Source: Atopsyche davidsoni
Lineage: Eukaryota > Arthropoda > Insecta > Trichoptera > Hydrobiosidae
Direction: 5' to 3'
NCBI GenBank assembly: GCA_022113835.1
Contig: JAILWY010000026.1
Location: 2,872,001 to 2,936,000, forward strand
Length of the DNA: 64,000 nt
The notes under the pieces are model-generated. The model had not been told where the DNA came from. It did not search any database and saw only the letters and a program-made list of their open reading frames with translations. Shown one piece after another: positions 49,600-61,260 of this stretch. Each line of letters opens with the position of its first letter. The first letter of the stretch is position 1. The position numbers and the translations under genes were made by a program.

Positions 49600-49930
49600 C
49601 GATCTGAACTTGATGAAGACGATCGCGGCAGGATCCCGAGGCGTCTGCAGGCGGGGTGGCGCGCCCGGCCCGCCGCCTTCCCCACTGCGTGCCGCGTGGC
49701 GCGGGCGCAGGGCGGGGGCGGGGGCGGGTCGGGGGCGGGACGGGGCGGGACGGGGCGGGACGGGGCGGGACGGGGCGGGACGGGGGCGGGACGCGCGGCG
49801 GCGGCAGTGCGACGATCGCCGCCGCCGCGACAGCCGAGCCGAGCGGCGTCGCTCCGCGCCCCGCCGCAGTCTGCCCGCGCCCGCGCCACCGCGGCCACTC
49901 TCCGACGCGGCCGCGCCGCACTCCATTGAC
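49600..49930. promoter_or_regulatory. CpG island upstream of slingshot, candidate promoter
   Basis: The most GC- and CpG-dense interval in the window. All reading frames on both strands stay open (110-149 codons) as Arg/Gly/Pro/Ala-rich low-complexity sequence, a composition effect. It lies 0.7-1.0 kb upstream of the slingshot start codon and could drive slingshot, a divergent transcript, or both. No TATA box is evident; the transcription start cannot be placed from sequence. Confidence 0.5.
49709..49793 (+). repeat. 10-bp G-rich tandem repeat (CGGGGCGGGA)n
   Basis: Four exact CGGGGCGGGA units (49741-49780) are flanked by near copies (49731-49740 and 49781-49791) and preceded by other G-runs from 49709. 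The + strand carries many runs of three to five G, which would favour G-quadruplexes, and multiple GGGCGGG Sp1/KLF-type boxes. Confidence 0.95.
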
Positions 49931-50329
49931 AGCTCGAAGTTTGTGAACACATTGACCCAATCGACTCTAAAAACAAAACACGTGAACAATTCGTATTTTA
50001 AAAAAAAAAACTGCTAATTTCGTGTTCTACGGTTTCAACGCTCGCGTCACTTTGATCAAATTACGAGTTAATTATTCTTGAATTTTGAAATATTTTAGGT
50101 TATATTTGTTTAGTACGAGACTTTAAATTGAACATTGACAACATGAAGAATTCAGTGCCGATCGAACAAAAGGACAATTATTTTATATTAGTTGCGTCAA
50201 AAACGCTAGCAAAAAACTGTGAAATATTTACAATAAATACTCTAATAATAATATAGCGTTGTAAAAATATTTTTAATCGCGTGTTCAATTCGTGGAAAAC
50301 TAGCAACGATTGTATATTTTTAGTGGCCG

Positions 50330-50609
50330 GTATTGTTCGAAGCGCGCACCGAGAGTCGTAAACACCGTCCATGTGCTGTGCGTTATCTCGCGTGCACCTC
50401 CATCCCACCTGTGCTGGCCGCCGTGACGCGATCGCCGGTGCAGAGCTGTCAGTTTTATCTCTCCGACAGTTGCCGTTTTATCGCTCCGCGGGATCCCCGA
50501 TGATTGTTTGAGTAAACTGAATACGACAGTGCTGTGTCCACGCTAGATAAATAGCGCGCAGTTTGGTTTTGTGTTGGATTTTGCATCGAATCCGTCGGGA
50601 TTTGAAGAC
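50330..50609 (+). promoter_or_regulatory. Probable slingshot 5' leader and proximal promoter
   Basis: GC-rich, CpG-containing sequence directly upstream of the slingshot start codon, fitting a 5' untranslated region. It holds a 46-codon upstream ORF (ATG 50371, TGA 50509-50511) that closes 98 nt before the main ATG. Whether the transcript begins upstream of this ORF is unknown. Confidence 0.45.
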
Positions 50610-50683
50610 ATGCCTGCCTGCACGGCGCCCCCCGGCTGCGCCCTGCCGGCAGCCTCCCGGCACCCGGCCCTCGGTCGCGACAG
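50610..50683 (+). CDS. ssh: Slingshot protein phosphatase, candidate first coding exon
   Basis: Slingshot dephosphorylates and activates cofilin to control actin turnover in the cytoplasm. This exon begins at ATG 50610 (G at -3) and encodes 24 residues starting M-P-A-C-T-A-P-P and ending L-G-R-D, plus two bases (AG) of a split codon, before the donor CAG|GTAATT. Joined to exon 2 at 58889 the split codon becomes AGC (Ser), giving S-L-S-E-C-Y-F, the same junction sequence known at the start of the conserved region in insect and vertebrate slingshots (L-S-E-C-Y-F or L-S-E-S-F-F). Phase agreement over 8.2 kb and the CpG-rich upstream region support it. The N-terminal residues themselves are not conserved enough to prove the exon, and other first exons may exist. 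Confidence 0.6.
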
Positions 50684-53259
50684 GTAATTTACCTTACCTA
50701 ATTAGCCTAACCGTATTACCTACCCACTTACCCTTCGTGGAATTTGTGGTAATCACTGTGTCTCCAGTGTCCTCGGACCGTAACCATTACGTTCCATCTA
50801 TAATTTATGTTATTTTTATCTTCGCAGTCCGTCGGTTAACAATTTGTTTTAGCTCCATGGTACATACACAAACGGCTTAATAATTTGTATACAATATGTA
50901 TGTACAATATACTAAAATATATTGTATATTAAGAATACTTCTATGAGTAATGCGGATTTATTAGATATGCAATACTAGCAACATCAGTAGGTCATCCATC
51001 ATCAAATATAATTATATCGTGCATTTTTATCACCAACGTTGAATATGTTTTTATGTATTTAATTTTTTTTTTATAATTTGGCAGTTCGTGTTCAAAAACA
51101 TGATTGCTTGTTAGATCGTGCTCTATTCGTATTTTTTCAGGATTTTTTCTAATAAATAGCTTAGATTTGACCATCGAAAAGGGGACGATTCTCTTTATAT
51201 GCAGACCATTAATCAAAGAACCCCGCGTTAACACGTCCCCTTTAGACACGCGGGCCACCATCGCACACCCCTCGCACCCCTTCGTCTGTCCTTTATCTTC
51301 TCACGTATCACGCCTTTGTCACAATCGTCTCTCATGTACGACTACTTATTACCCCTATAATGTCGTATATACTTTTTTTACAAAAAGGAATTAGCATTTT
51401 TATCGAACTTATCGACACATTTATATCATCTCCGTTTCTCAAAGTTTGACCTCTGATCGCAGAAACTACAAACTTTGTCAATATAACTGTTATTTTGGTA
51501 TTTACGAGAGTATCAAAGAAAAGCGATGTAACGTTGGCCCTATTTCCTATTTTTTCCTTGTTCACAGCCTTCATTATGTCAGAGAAATTTGTTTGGTTGC
51601 TGTTTTCTGGTTATTTTCAACATGCATCAATTATGCTATTAAAAGTTAGGACAATTTTCTGAAAGTAAGACATCACGTTTCACATCCGTAGGGCATTACA
51701 TCACCACCTTGATGTATTATTGCAAAATAGCGAAATTTTTGCAACATTATAAAGAACTAAGTATTGCAGAACTGTACTGAAAAATTGCGAACACAAAAAT
51801 GTATTATTTGAAGCAAATGAATTATATTTTTCCTTGGTATGTTTAAGTATTTTATTTAAGTGTAGATCGATTACAAAAATTGAGCTCTTATCGGCCGAGT
51901 GTGAGCTGTGATTGAGCGCAAAGTGAAGCATTATTATTTCTTTTGTTTATTATCGTTCGTCTGAATCAATAAAAAATTCAACGACCGACTTGACGCAGTC
52001 ATAATTATTTTCAGAACAGCTGATGTTTTCAATGTGTTGATTTGCGTATATGTTTTCGTACTGCTAATTATTAAAGACTGTCTTCAAAAAAAAAGACAAA
52101 CAATTTTTTTAATTTAACCCACAAAACTAACACCACAAACTATTTTTGAATATTATTTAATATACATCAATTGGTATGTATTTGAATATTTATATAGCTG
52201 ATCTATTTACTATTGATTCAGAAGCCTTAGATTTTTTTTTGTTAAAATAACAATAACGATACGTAGCATATTTTATAATAAAATATAAATTTATTTACGT
52301 AAGCATATAAAAATATCTTGCTCGTGAAAACTATCGTTTTGCAAATTGTCTCCCTAGACTGCTCCGAGCGTCTTGTCGAGCTCGTCGACTCCCGGGACAT
52401 CGACTTGTGCTGGCGAAGCACTTGGCTGCCTTCCGCTCGTGGTGCATCTCCGTGTGATTTTGTTTGTGTCTATCGTCAGATTCTTGACCTTGTCACGGCG
52501 TTTTGACTGACATTATCTGAATTTCGTTGCTTCCTGATTAGCGTGTCTTGCACATGTGCTCCGACCGCGGAAGACTTATCCGCAGCGTCGTACGAAATGT
52601 TAATTAATATGAATCATGATTGCTTGCTTACTGATCGTTGATTACATTAAGCGAAGGCCATTTCATTGATATATCATCGCTTATGCTCATAACTCATGAC
52701 ACCGAAACCATTGTTAGAATTATTGTACATTATATAATCCATTACAGTACACAAGTTGGTTTATTATAAATTTGAACAAGAAATATTGATAAGTTTTCGT
52801 GCAAAAAAACACTTTCAGTACAATCAGATTTAGCTTCTATATTACTTATAACGTCTTATAGATAAGTTATTAGGAACAAATCACCTCACATTAAATTTAT
52901 TTTTAAAAACCACTGCATTATTTAGTCAATTGTTACTAAACACTGAAATGTTTTCAACATTTTTATTTATTATGAAACTGTAACCTACTTTGATTGCTCC
53001 AAAAACCCGACCATTTAATTTATTTCGAAACACTGCCTTTTTGTTTGTCAAAAAATATTTTCAATACACATCTCGAGAATGCAGAATTTTTCATTTCGAT
53101 CTTTGGAAACTGTGGTTAAAATATATATTTACTGTTTTTTTTATCGCGTCTAAGAGAGTAAAACGTAAGCTTAGTTATTTATAATTAAAACAGATCATTT
53201 TTCATCGATAGTGGTTTTCTTGTTTTCTGTTTGATTATATATTCTCTGGGCTTTCAGCA

Positions 53260-53590
53260 CTTTTCTCGTGGCGGAGCGCTCTCCTCTCGGTTACTGCCTA
53301 CTGTGGCCACGCATTTAAGGAAACTTGGACGGCGGCCAGGGCGCGTAATTAGAACGAAGGTTGGCAATGATTCTCGAGAGATCCATCATACCCAAGGACC
53401 GTCCATTATTACTTTGGCAAACGAGTGACGGTATCGAACCCTCGCCGGACCCCGCGGAGTGTTTACCAACACAGGCGCCGCCTTGCGCAAGTTCCGTGGC
53501 GGCCGGTTGCAGCCGAGGACTATTTCTGTTGGAGAAAATTCCCTAGCTCGTGACGTCACTGCCGAGGTGGTGAACGCCCAGCAGCAATTT
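53260..53590. other. GC-rich block within slingshot intron 1
   Basis: About 330 bp GC-richer sequence with short frames on both strands and no recognisable product. Candidate intronic regulatory element. Confidence 0.3.
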
Positions 53591-54369
53591 TCATATCCCA
53601 CTTTTACGAGTTTTTTTAATTTTTTTTTTTCGAGTTAACGCTTTTCTTGAACGTATAATTATGTAATTATTAATCTGACCCAAATGTTCAACCTTAACCA
53701 CCGTCAACTTATTACGATTTATGCTCTATTAACATGTTGTCACTCTTAATCAGGCGAAGTACGCACAAGATGGGACTTGTTTACTCAGATGAATGTGTTA
53801 TTCTTCTTGTATGTTCTGTAAAAGGAACGACTCGTTTTCTACAAGCTGTGGTATACAATACGCGAAATGTGTCGTCTACGGGCAATGCAAATGCGGAGCT
53901 TTTAAAAAGTTTTGCAAGATAAAATGTTTGATTGTAGAAAAATGTTACGTAAAAAGTATAAAATAGCTGACACAGTTCGAGAAGAGCGCAAAAATACCCA
54001 CGAATCCTTATGGGCACAGTATTTATTATGCGCATAAAATAAAATCTTTCAAACAGACATGAATTCATACGACAACCCTTACATATTGAGACTTTATGAC
54101 GTTATCGATTTGCTCACCATGCTAGCCCATTCGACAAAAAAAAAACACGTAACCATATTCGATCAAAACTTTTAATTATTTTTCTATTGTTTGCATTTAT
54201 ACATTTAACTATACCATTATTAATAGTTTTAAATACATTAAATACTGTGCATACTTGTGCATAAAAGCTCGCAAGTAAGCTAAAAATATATATTTGCTTT
54301 CCATGTTTATTCTCACAGCGCTTCTACGTCTGCGGCTGAAACGTTTGTTGTGTGAAAAAAATAAACCGT

Positions 54370-54650
54370 TTTCTCGGCTTATTTTTCATAGTGGCGGAAA
54401 CCGCGCGCAATTTTCGCGCCCACCGACCGCTTGGCCTTTTTAGGCGCGAGGTGCGTCCAATAATTGGTGGGTAAAAATAAACTTCTATAAACAGCGGACC
54501 GCCTACCCGCCCGCCCGCCGCCCAGCAGTCGCCAGTGCAGGCGCGGACGCCGCCCAGCGAGGCCCGCCGCCCGAGGGGCCGCCAGATCTGACGCAGACGA
54601 GATGAGATGAGATGTGACGTAACGGCGAGGGTACCCCAGTATGTCATGGT
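54370..54650 (+). promoter_or_regulatory. CpG-rich block with E2F-type and TATA-like motifs, possible alternative promoter
   Basis: Contains TTTTCGCGCC (54411-54420, E2F/DP-type), TATAAAC (54486-54492) and then a CpG-dense stretch with CAGT (54526-54529). The TATA to CAGT spacing of about 40 bp is longer than the usual 30, so the start site is doubtful. The first ATG downstream (near 54600) is followed at once by a stop. It could be an alternative non-coding first exon of slingshot. Confidence 0.35.
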
Positions 54651-54899
54651 ACAGATCGAACTGTCACGGTGACCAATAAAATCACACCAGACAGAACTGA
54701 AATCAGTTTATAATCGTACTTCTGTATAAATTTTCTGATATCGGCAAACGCTGGAAATTGGAAGTCAGCAATGTAATTATTGTGAAACTCAAAATTTATA
54801 TCGTTTCTGGTGATGTAATCAATGAGAATCACTTCAATTGAATTGGAAATTTTATAAAATCAATACTGACTTATATGCTCATTTTTAAACAACAGAGTC

Positions 54900-55160
54900 T
54901 GCTCAGCTTATGCTCTTGGTAAGCTTTGGACTCAGCGTCAGTTGTTGTCACGTCGCTTTCTGTCAAGACTTCATTACATTTTTTTACAGTCTTCGAGTCA
55001 CATCTCCAGACAGTTGCCAAAGCAGCGCACTTCAGTTCTACGTGCCACGTGGGGCTAATGAGGTCCTAGACATTCCGGGATTCGCGCCGCGAATAGAGCA
55101 CAGGTGGTGCGCTTCACTGACACGTGGGAGCATTCACACGTGAATGTCACTAAAAGAGCG
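54900..55160. promoter_or_regulatory. E-box cluster in slingshot intron 1
   Basis: Three CACGTG sites (55046-55051, 55121-55126 and 55137-55142) and one CAGGTG (55101-55106) lie within about 100 bp of moderately GC-rich DNA. The last CACGTG sits in a CATTCA / TGAATG inverted repeat. CACGTG is the Myc/Max and CLOCK/CYC class of site. Confidence 0.35.
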
Positions 55161-56689
55161 CGAGACGTCTATGAATAAATGATGCGACTTTTATATTGTA
55201 CAAATGCGCCGTGTTCCTGCTAAACAGTTGCTTTTTGCGCATTCTTTATTTGTTTTATTCCAATTCCATACCCTTATATCTTTTGAATAGTACACGTTTC
55301 GGAATTATAAGAACTCTTCGATATCGAACATTTTTTTCACTAAAAAGTATTTGTTGTATCTATAAACACATCTATCACTTTAATGTTCGATAGTTAGCAT
55401 AAGTGCTCCACTCTTTGCAATTGGTACACCACAAATAACTGGTATTATAGCAAAATTGCACATCGTTTTTCTTTCCGCTTTTGTGTTTTATTCTGAGTAT
55501 AAAACAATAACAATAAAAGGAAGCCACGCAATAAGACGACTGTACAATATAACAAACAATCGCCATGTTTTTAATTTATCACACATAGCTTTCTGGAATA
55601 GTTGTATTTAACCTTAAATATTAATAAATTAAATTGGTAATATAATCGATCGTATCCAATATATTAACCCTTATTTATAATTATAGATATTTTTCCATCG
55701 ATGTCATTTTTGTTTAATTGAGATGCCTGTAACCTGTTATTGAACGGAAGTATTTAAGTATTTACTACTATTCTAAAATCAGGCGACTAATAAACGATTA
55801 GTTACTGTTAATTGTAAAATAAAACGATATTGTTGAATGGTTTTTGTTTGAATTGCAAGATAAATCATAGATCGAGAGGCATGGTGATGATTCATTGATC
55901 TTGGTTTCTCTTTTCAAAGCATAATTCACGGTACATTACGGTCGCATTGATAATGAGATTTTGCCAATAAAAAGCGTTATTCTGTTCCGACAAGTTTAAC
56001 AGACCCATTTTAAATATTTTTTATTATTTATATAACATTTTTATTCACGGTCGATTTTTCATTTTCTATTTTATTTAACTGTGAAATTAAAGTTCATGAT
56101 TGCAATGATTTCATCTGAAATGCAATGCAATCTCAAACTTATCGCAATAGATTACTTTATTAATTCTTGTATATTTTCACGTCAATATTAGATCTCTAGT
56201 AATATTTTATTACTTCTGAAATGACACTAAACACATGCTGCCAGATTACTCTCTTTTGAAGATTATTTCTGTGAGTTTCACAATCATCACTAAAAATATA
56301 ACCGAAGTGGAAACATTTGATAATTACTAGAAGATTCGTAATAATTGTTTGGGTTACGCAAGCTGATCAAGATTTTGGTGTTTTTTTTTATCTTATAGGT
56401 ACAGATAAGAATCCAAAAGAGAAAACAATAGAATTATTGCTATGAAAAATCTATGTTTGCAAGAATGTTTTATTAAAAAAATTGTTGGGGTAACGTGGTT
56501 TAGGTGTATTTTCAACTATTAATAAATCTCACGCTAGACGCTAGAGTACAGATATCACAGCTTTTACGCCACTTTGTGTTTGATGAACCCTAACGCTCAA
56601 TATTACTCGCGTCGATCTTAATAATTGCGGAAGATAATTAAACTTATTTATATTAAAGAAATTAATTTTCGGCGCTGATACAATTCACT

Positions 56690-56880
56690 AGGCCATCTTC
56701 CAACTCAGTCGAAAGACGCTGCAGCTCGTGCGTCGTTCCGCTTTCCCGGGAGACGCGTTCCATCCCAAGGCGAGAGGACAAAGCGCCGTGTGTTCCGCCT
56801 CTGCAGCGTGTCGTTGCTTGTTTTGGCAGCGCGTGTTGGTGCCCGTTGTTCTACCTGCCGCGATGCATGCTTGGAATTCG
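56690..56880. other. GC-richer block within slingshot intron 1
   Basis: About 190 bp with CpG-containing sequence; frames open on both strands but no recognisable product. Confidence 0.25.
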
Positions 56881-57369
56881 ATAAAATTACTAAAAATAGG
56901 TATCCACACACGCCATTCCGCCAATTTCACAACCTCTTCTAACTTCTGGGAAATGCCAATTTGTTCCTATTTAACTTCGATGTTAATGTTCATAAACTGT
57001 GTGAATTTCTATTTTTTTTTTAGCTTCAATTAAATAATTCATTTTTGTCCTGTTTCTCCCCGGATTGTAAAGCGTGTGTGATATTTATTGAATGTATTCT
57101 AGGCGCTCTTCCAGATTTCTATTATTTTAATGATTTAATGAAGATGAAAATAATTTTATATAAATCTTACTATTCGCTTTCTTCAATAAAAGTAAAAACT
57201 TATTTTTTAATTTTATTATTACTATTTTAACTCTCAAAAAAGCATCAATAATTGTTGCGATATTTTTTCGGTGTGTGATTTACAATAAATGTTAATTGTG
57301 ATTTGATGAGACTATGAATACGTGGTTTTTATAAAAGTAAAACGATTAAAGCTAAACCGTCATCATTAT

Positions 57370-57620
57370 AATAAACACCATGCCCGTCGGTCACGCCTAC
57401 AGGAACTCTCGTCATCCGGGCTGTTCGTGTCCCCGTGCATTTTCCAATTTACTCACGGCTATATTTAAGACCCACTGTTCCTCGTGCTCTCTACAAACCC
57501 AAAATCGGTAGCGCGGCGGGTATTTTTAGCCGCGCGGTGGACGTCTAGGTCAGTGATGTCCGCGGGCGGCGCCAGGCTGAATGGAGTGCCGAGGACTTGC
57601 CCGGATCACTCCGTGGCCAT
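57370..57620. other. GC-rich block within slingshot intron 1
   Basis: GC-rich, CpG-containing block (densest at about 57500-57610) without a recognisable coding frame. Candidate regulatory element. Confidence 0.3.
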
Positions 57621-58888
57621 CCTGGTCGATATTTGACTATATTTAGCAGCTTCAATCATGACTGTCAAATCGTTCGACAGAAGCAGGCCGTTCATAAAAT
57701 TGTCACTCAATGAAACACTGAATTTACTTGCTAAGGCGTCACATAAGTAAAACAGTATAAATATCGGCAAAAGGAAATTCGTATACACAGCAAATATTTG
57801 CGCAATGTATATCAGCAAGATTGTACATAAATAACGTGATTTTTTATTGTGGAATCTATCCTCAAGGAACAATCGGTTTTAGGTGTCAAATACTTGTTAA
57901 TTTCTTTTATTTGTTAAGAACTGATAATTGCGTGGCAATTCTGATATTTATAATTTGGATTTCATCGCACCGAAGTACTTCAATATCCGAAATTATAGAT
58001 AAATAAAAGTTAATTATTAATTAATTTAAAACTCAGCTTATCTGATAAATTGTTATATGATTAGGTCTTTGATTGACGGGGGCCTATTTTTAATATTCAG
58101 TTTTTATTATATTTTAAAAAATTCACAGTCAAGCTTTATAACGAGTGTATTGTGCCGGGGAACACATGTTTTTAATAAAAATCTAACTTTATCCATTTTG
58201 AAGACAGGCGTGAAGTTTTGGGAAGATTTTTAGTTTTTGTTTACAAATTAAATATTCGCTTTATTAAAATAAAAGTTTTTTTAATATATACCGGAAATTT
58301 ATGAATATAAAAAGATTTCAAAGTAATGAAATATTTCAATGCATTATTAATAAGCATCTATCTCAAGTGTGTTAGGTTTTTGTGCGGAAAAGTTGTACAA
58401 TTTCGCGGTTTTGTGTCTTCCTGCTTAGGGTGTGTTAGGAAATGTTTCCGCGCGTTTCATGTTTTGAAGGTATTTGGTAAAACTAAACATTCATTTGAGC
58501 GATTGTGGTGGTTGAAAAGTTTTGAACAAGTTAGATGCTAAAGCAAAAACATTTCGTCCGCGTGAGTGTTACTCGTATAGATTTATATTCTTGTTAGAAA
58601 TGAACTGCGCCAAGTGTTTGTGTACCTTGTTTAAGATGTGCTTGGAATTGTTTATTCGTGTTGTCATCGAGCATCTATTGAACTGTTGTTATAATCGCAC
58701 ATGTCTATCGTGTCATTGCACTCTCAGAACACTAGCTAATGCTTATCGATACGTTGTTTGCGTTTTTAGCTGATGGCTGACTATCAGATTGACGAAACCC
58801 AACCAACGTAGCATCATCAGAAGTAATCATGAGGAGCAACTTAACGCTTTCCGTATGGAAGACTAACAGCCGACTAACATTGTTTCAG

Positions 58889-59060
58889 CCTCAGCGAGTG
58901 CTACTTTGCGAGCAAGGGCGCGGCGGTGGTGCTGTCGTGCGGGGCGGGGGCCGGGGGCAGGGGGCAACGCCGCCCTGCGCCCCCTGCACCCTCCCCCGAC
59001 ATCCAGCTGCACCTGCAGAGCATGTTCTACCTGCTGCGTCCGGAGGAGACCCTCAAGATG
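58889..59060 (+). CDS. ssh: Slingshot protein phosphatase, exon 2 (N-terminal domain)
   Basis: This exon encodes 57 codons plus one base completing the split Ser codon. It is bounded by the acceptor TTGTTTCAG and the donor ATG|GTAAGT. The product begins L-S-E-C-Y-F-A-S-K-G-A-A-V-V-L and ends D-I-Q-L-H-L-Q-S-M-F-Y-L-L-R, then P-E-E-T-L-K-M. This is the start of the slingshot N-terminal conserved domain, which binds F-actin and supports cofilin-directed phosphatase activity. A Gly/Arg/Pro/Ala-rich insert of about 20 residues between the two conserved halves is coded by C/G runs and looks like a variable loop. The exon ends in phase 0; the next exon should begin with the A-V-K-L-E-S motif, which I did not find before 64000. 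The overlapping - strand frame is a shadow. Confidence 0.92.
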
Positions 59061-60179
59061 GTAAGTCCCCTGCGCTTTACTAAACATCATCCACTCACTC
59101 CACCACAGCTACCTGATTGTATTACTGGCTTTGACTACCTGTCTTTCTTTGTATACGTATATATATGTCTGTATACTCGTGTGTCTTCGATATACAGCGT
59201 GTCAGAGTTCTGAAAATTCTTGATTACCGAAATTTTTGAAGTTTTATCCATTTAGCGATATGACACTATTGATTTGTTTGATATTTTATACCGACTCTTT
59301 TTTTATTGTCACTCGCTTACACATGCTTATACTTTAGAACGATAGCAATTAATCCATGAAGTATCTAAATAAGTAGTCTGAAACACGAATATAGCATCTT
59401 AAAAGGTGTTTACTTTTCAAAATCTTCTGCTTATAACCCAATAATCAGATGCTATAAAATCTCTCAAATACGCAAATAGTTTTTGCATGTTGATGTATTA
59501 ATTTTCATCGTATAGATGTCAAACACCTGAATATTAATACTGTAGTTTTTAGTAACATAAGTGTACTATAGTATTTTAGATCGTAAATCTGTTTATTAAC
59601 ATTTTAAGTTCGTCTCGTGGATCTTAAGAATTACTTGTTCATTTCCTATTAATCATTGTATTGTTTTTTTCTCTTCAGCGGCCATACTTTAACTCTAGAA
59701 AAGTTGTACTGTCCAAACTCTAAAAGCTTTTGCTTGAAAAGTTTCCCTCTTTGTTTTTTGGAATTGAAAGCTTTCCTCTTCTCTCGCCATTTAATGTATA
59801 ATTAATTGATTGCGAACTGGCCAGTTATTCGTGTACAGTTTCAGGGTTTTCCCTCGCTTGATTTCCTGGTTTGACATTGGCTACTAAATGCGCGCATTTA
59901 ACGGTCGCTATTATTTAATAGCTTTTTATTTTTAATGCGTCGGTTCCATCCGCGATGACTTACAAGGAGCAGATGTTCCGATGATAAATCCGCGACTACA
60001 TCACCGACCATAACAACCTATTCTCAGCGTAAACAAGCCGAAGCCAATTATCGAATACCCTGTATAATAAAATCGATAGAGCTGCGTAATGAACTATTTA
60101 TCCAGATTTCCATCAAGGATGCTTAGACTATTTTTTGGCAGCGTGACAAATCGCGTACGAAATTTTTTTTTTTTGGATG

Positions 60180-60670
60180 ACTTCCAATGGAGCTTTGGAA
60201 GTTTACGTTTCCGACGTGCGACCCCGAAGCTCCGTGGAAAATGCTCTACGCGCCTGTGACAATTTCTCGATCAGCGCTCTTGACCCGCATCGTCTTGTGG
60301 CGTCTGATGTTTTCAAGATCGCCCCGGCCGCTGCCCCGTCCGATTGCCCTCGTCTCCTTTAATTTTCATGGTCGGAAATTAGAGATCATTCGTTATAATT
60401 CCCACTTGCTTCCAACACTCGGTTCTCGGGACGCGTCAGTCTTATTTTGTCGCTCTCACCGAGAGCCCACTCGCTACTTACAGTCCGAAAATGTGATTTT
60501 AAGATTTTTAAAGCATTTAAATTCATTTCTCAAAATGGAGGCAAAATATTTTGAGCTCTTTGCAATACCTGCACTTCTCGACAGGCTCCTAAATGTGGTC
60601 GCGGAAATAGTGATGTGCTTCATGAAATACGCGAATTCTTTCAACGGAAATCCGTCTCAAGTGGTGAGTG
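60180..60670. other. GC-richer block with overlapping open frames
   Basis: A 172-codon + frame (60187-60705) overlaps a 61-codon + frame (60177-60362). Neither is recognisable and no splice or promoter context supports translation. The longer frame is the longest clean frame outside the transposon and is kept here as an unlikely candidate. Confidence 0.25.
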
Positions 60671-61059
60671 CTATTAATATCGCAGGTCTTCCTTGGCTAT
60701 TTTAAAAATGAAACAATATTAAGTTGGTAAATTTCATCGGTAAGAGATTCAGTATGTTTTGGTTCGTGGTCTAATTTTTTTCCTGTTCATTATTCAATTA
60801 TCTCATGATAATAACCTTTTTTTGTGACTCTGGGACATTCATCCTGCATCACTACCGGGATACGTGACTCTTACCTAACACGACCAAAGCGAATCTACCA
60901 TTACGAAGATTCTTGGTCTGTAATTTTCCCGATTAATAAAATGATAATTTCTCAATCGGACGCATTCCAATAAACACGTAGACAATATTTTTTCGATAAA
61001 TAAAATAACCGGAACATAGATTTAGATTGATTACTTGATTAAATATCTCAATAACCGTC

Positions 61060-61260
61060 GAGTTTCCCGACCGGCCCAGCACGTCCCGGCGGATATTGAT
61101 TATTGGTGGGGGGTGGGTGCACCATTGTGATAGGGCTCCCATTAACGGAACAATTGACATTCGCTCCCCAGCGGTCCGCAGGACTCCTTGGGCCGACGCG
61201 GGTCTCACCGCAGAATATGGGAGTCCATTGAATTGGTAAACTGGCAATTACGTGAGGTGG
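61060..61260. other. GC-rich block within slingshot intron 2
   Basis: CpG-containing block with a G-run (about 61107-61116) and no recognisable coding frame. Possibly regulatory. Confidence 0.25.

Larger units (their letters stand above)
50684..58888 (+). other. Slingshot intron 1 (inferred)
   Basis: Inferred from the exon 1 donor (CAG|GTAATT) and the exon 2 acceptor (TTGTTTCAG|CC). Mostly AT-rich. It holds GC-rich blocks at about 52350-52580, 53260-53590, 54370-54650, 54900-55160, 56690-56880 and 57370-57620, any of which could be enhancers or alternative promoters. No other coding exon was recognised inside it. Confidence 0.55.

Noticed and set aside
49527..50017. Long Arg/Gly/Pro/Ala-rich open frames on both strands (up to 149 codons)
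   Set aside because: All six frames are nearly open because the CpG island lacks TA-containing stops, and the Pro-rich translation is the 10-bp tandem repeat.
58863..59090. 75-codon - strand frame overlapping slingshot exon 2
   Set aside because: It is the antisense shadow of the exon, which has proper splice sites and family similarity on the + strand.
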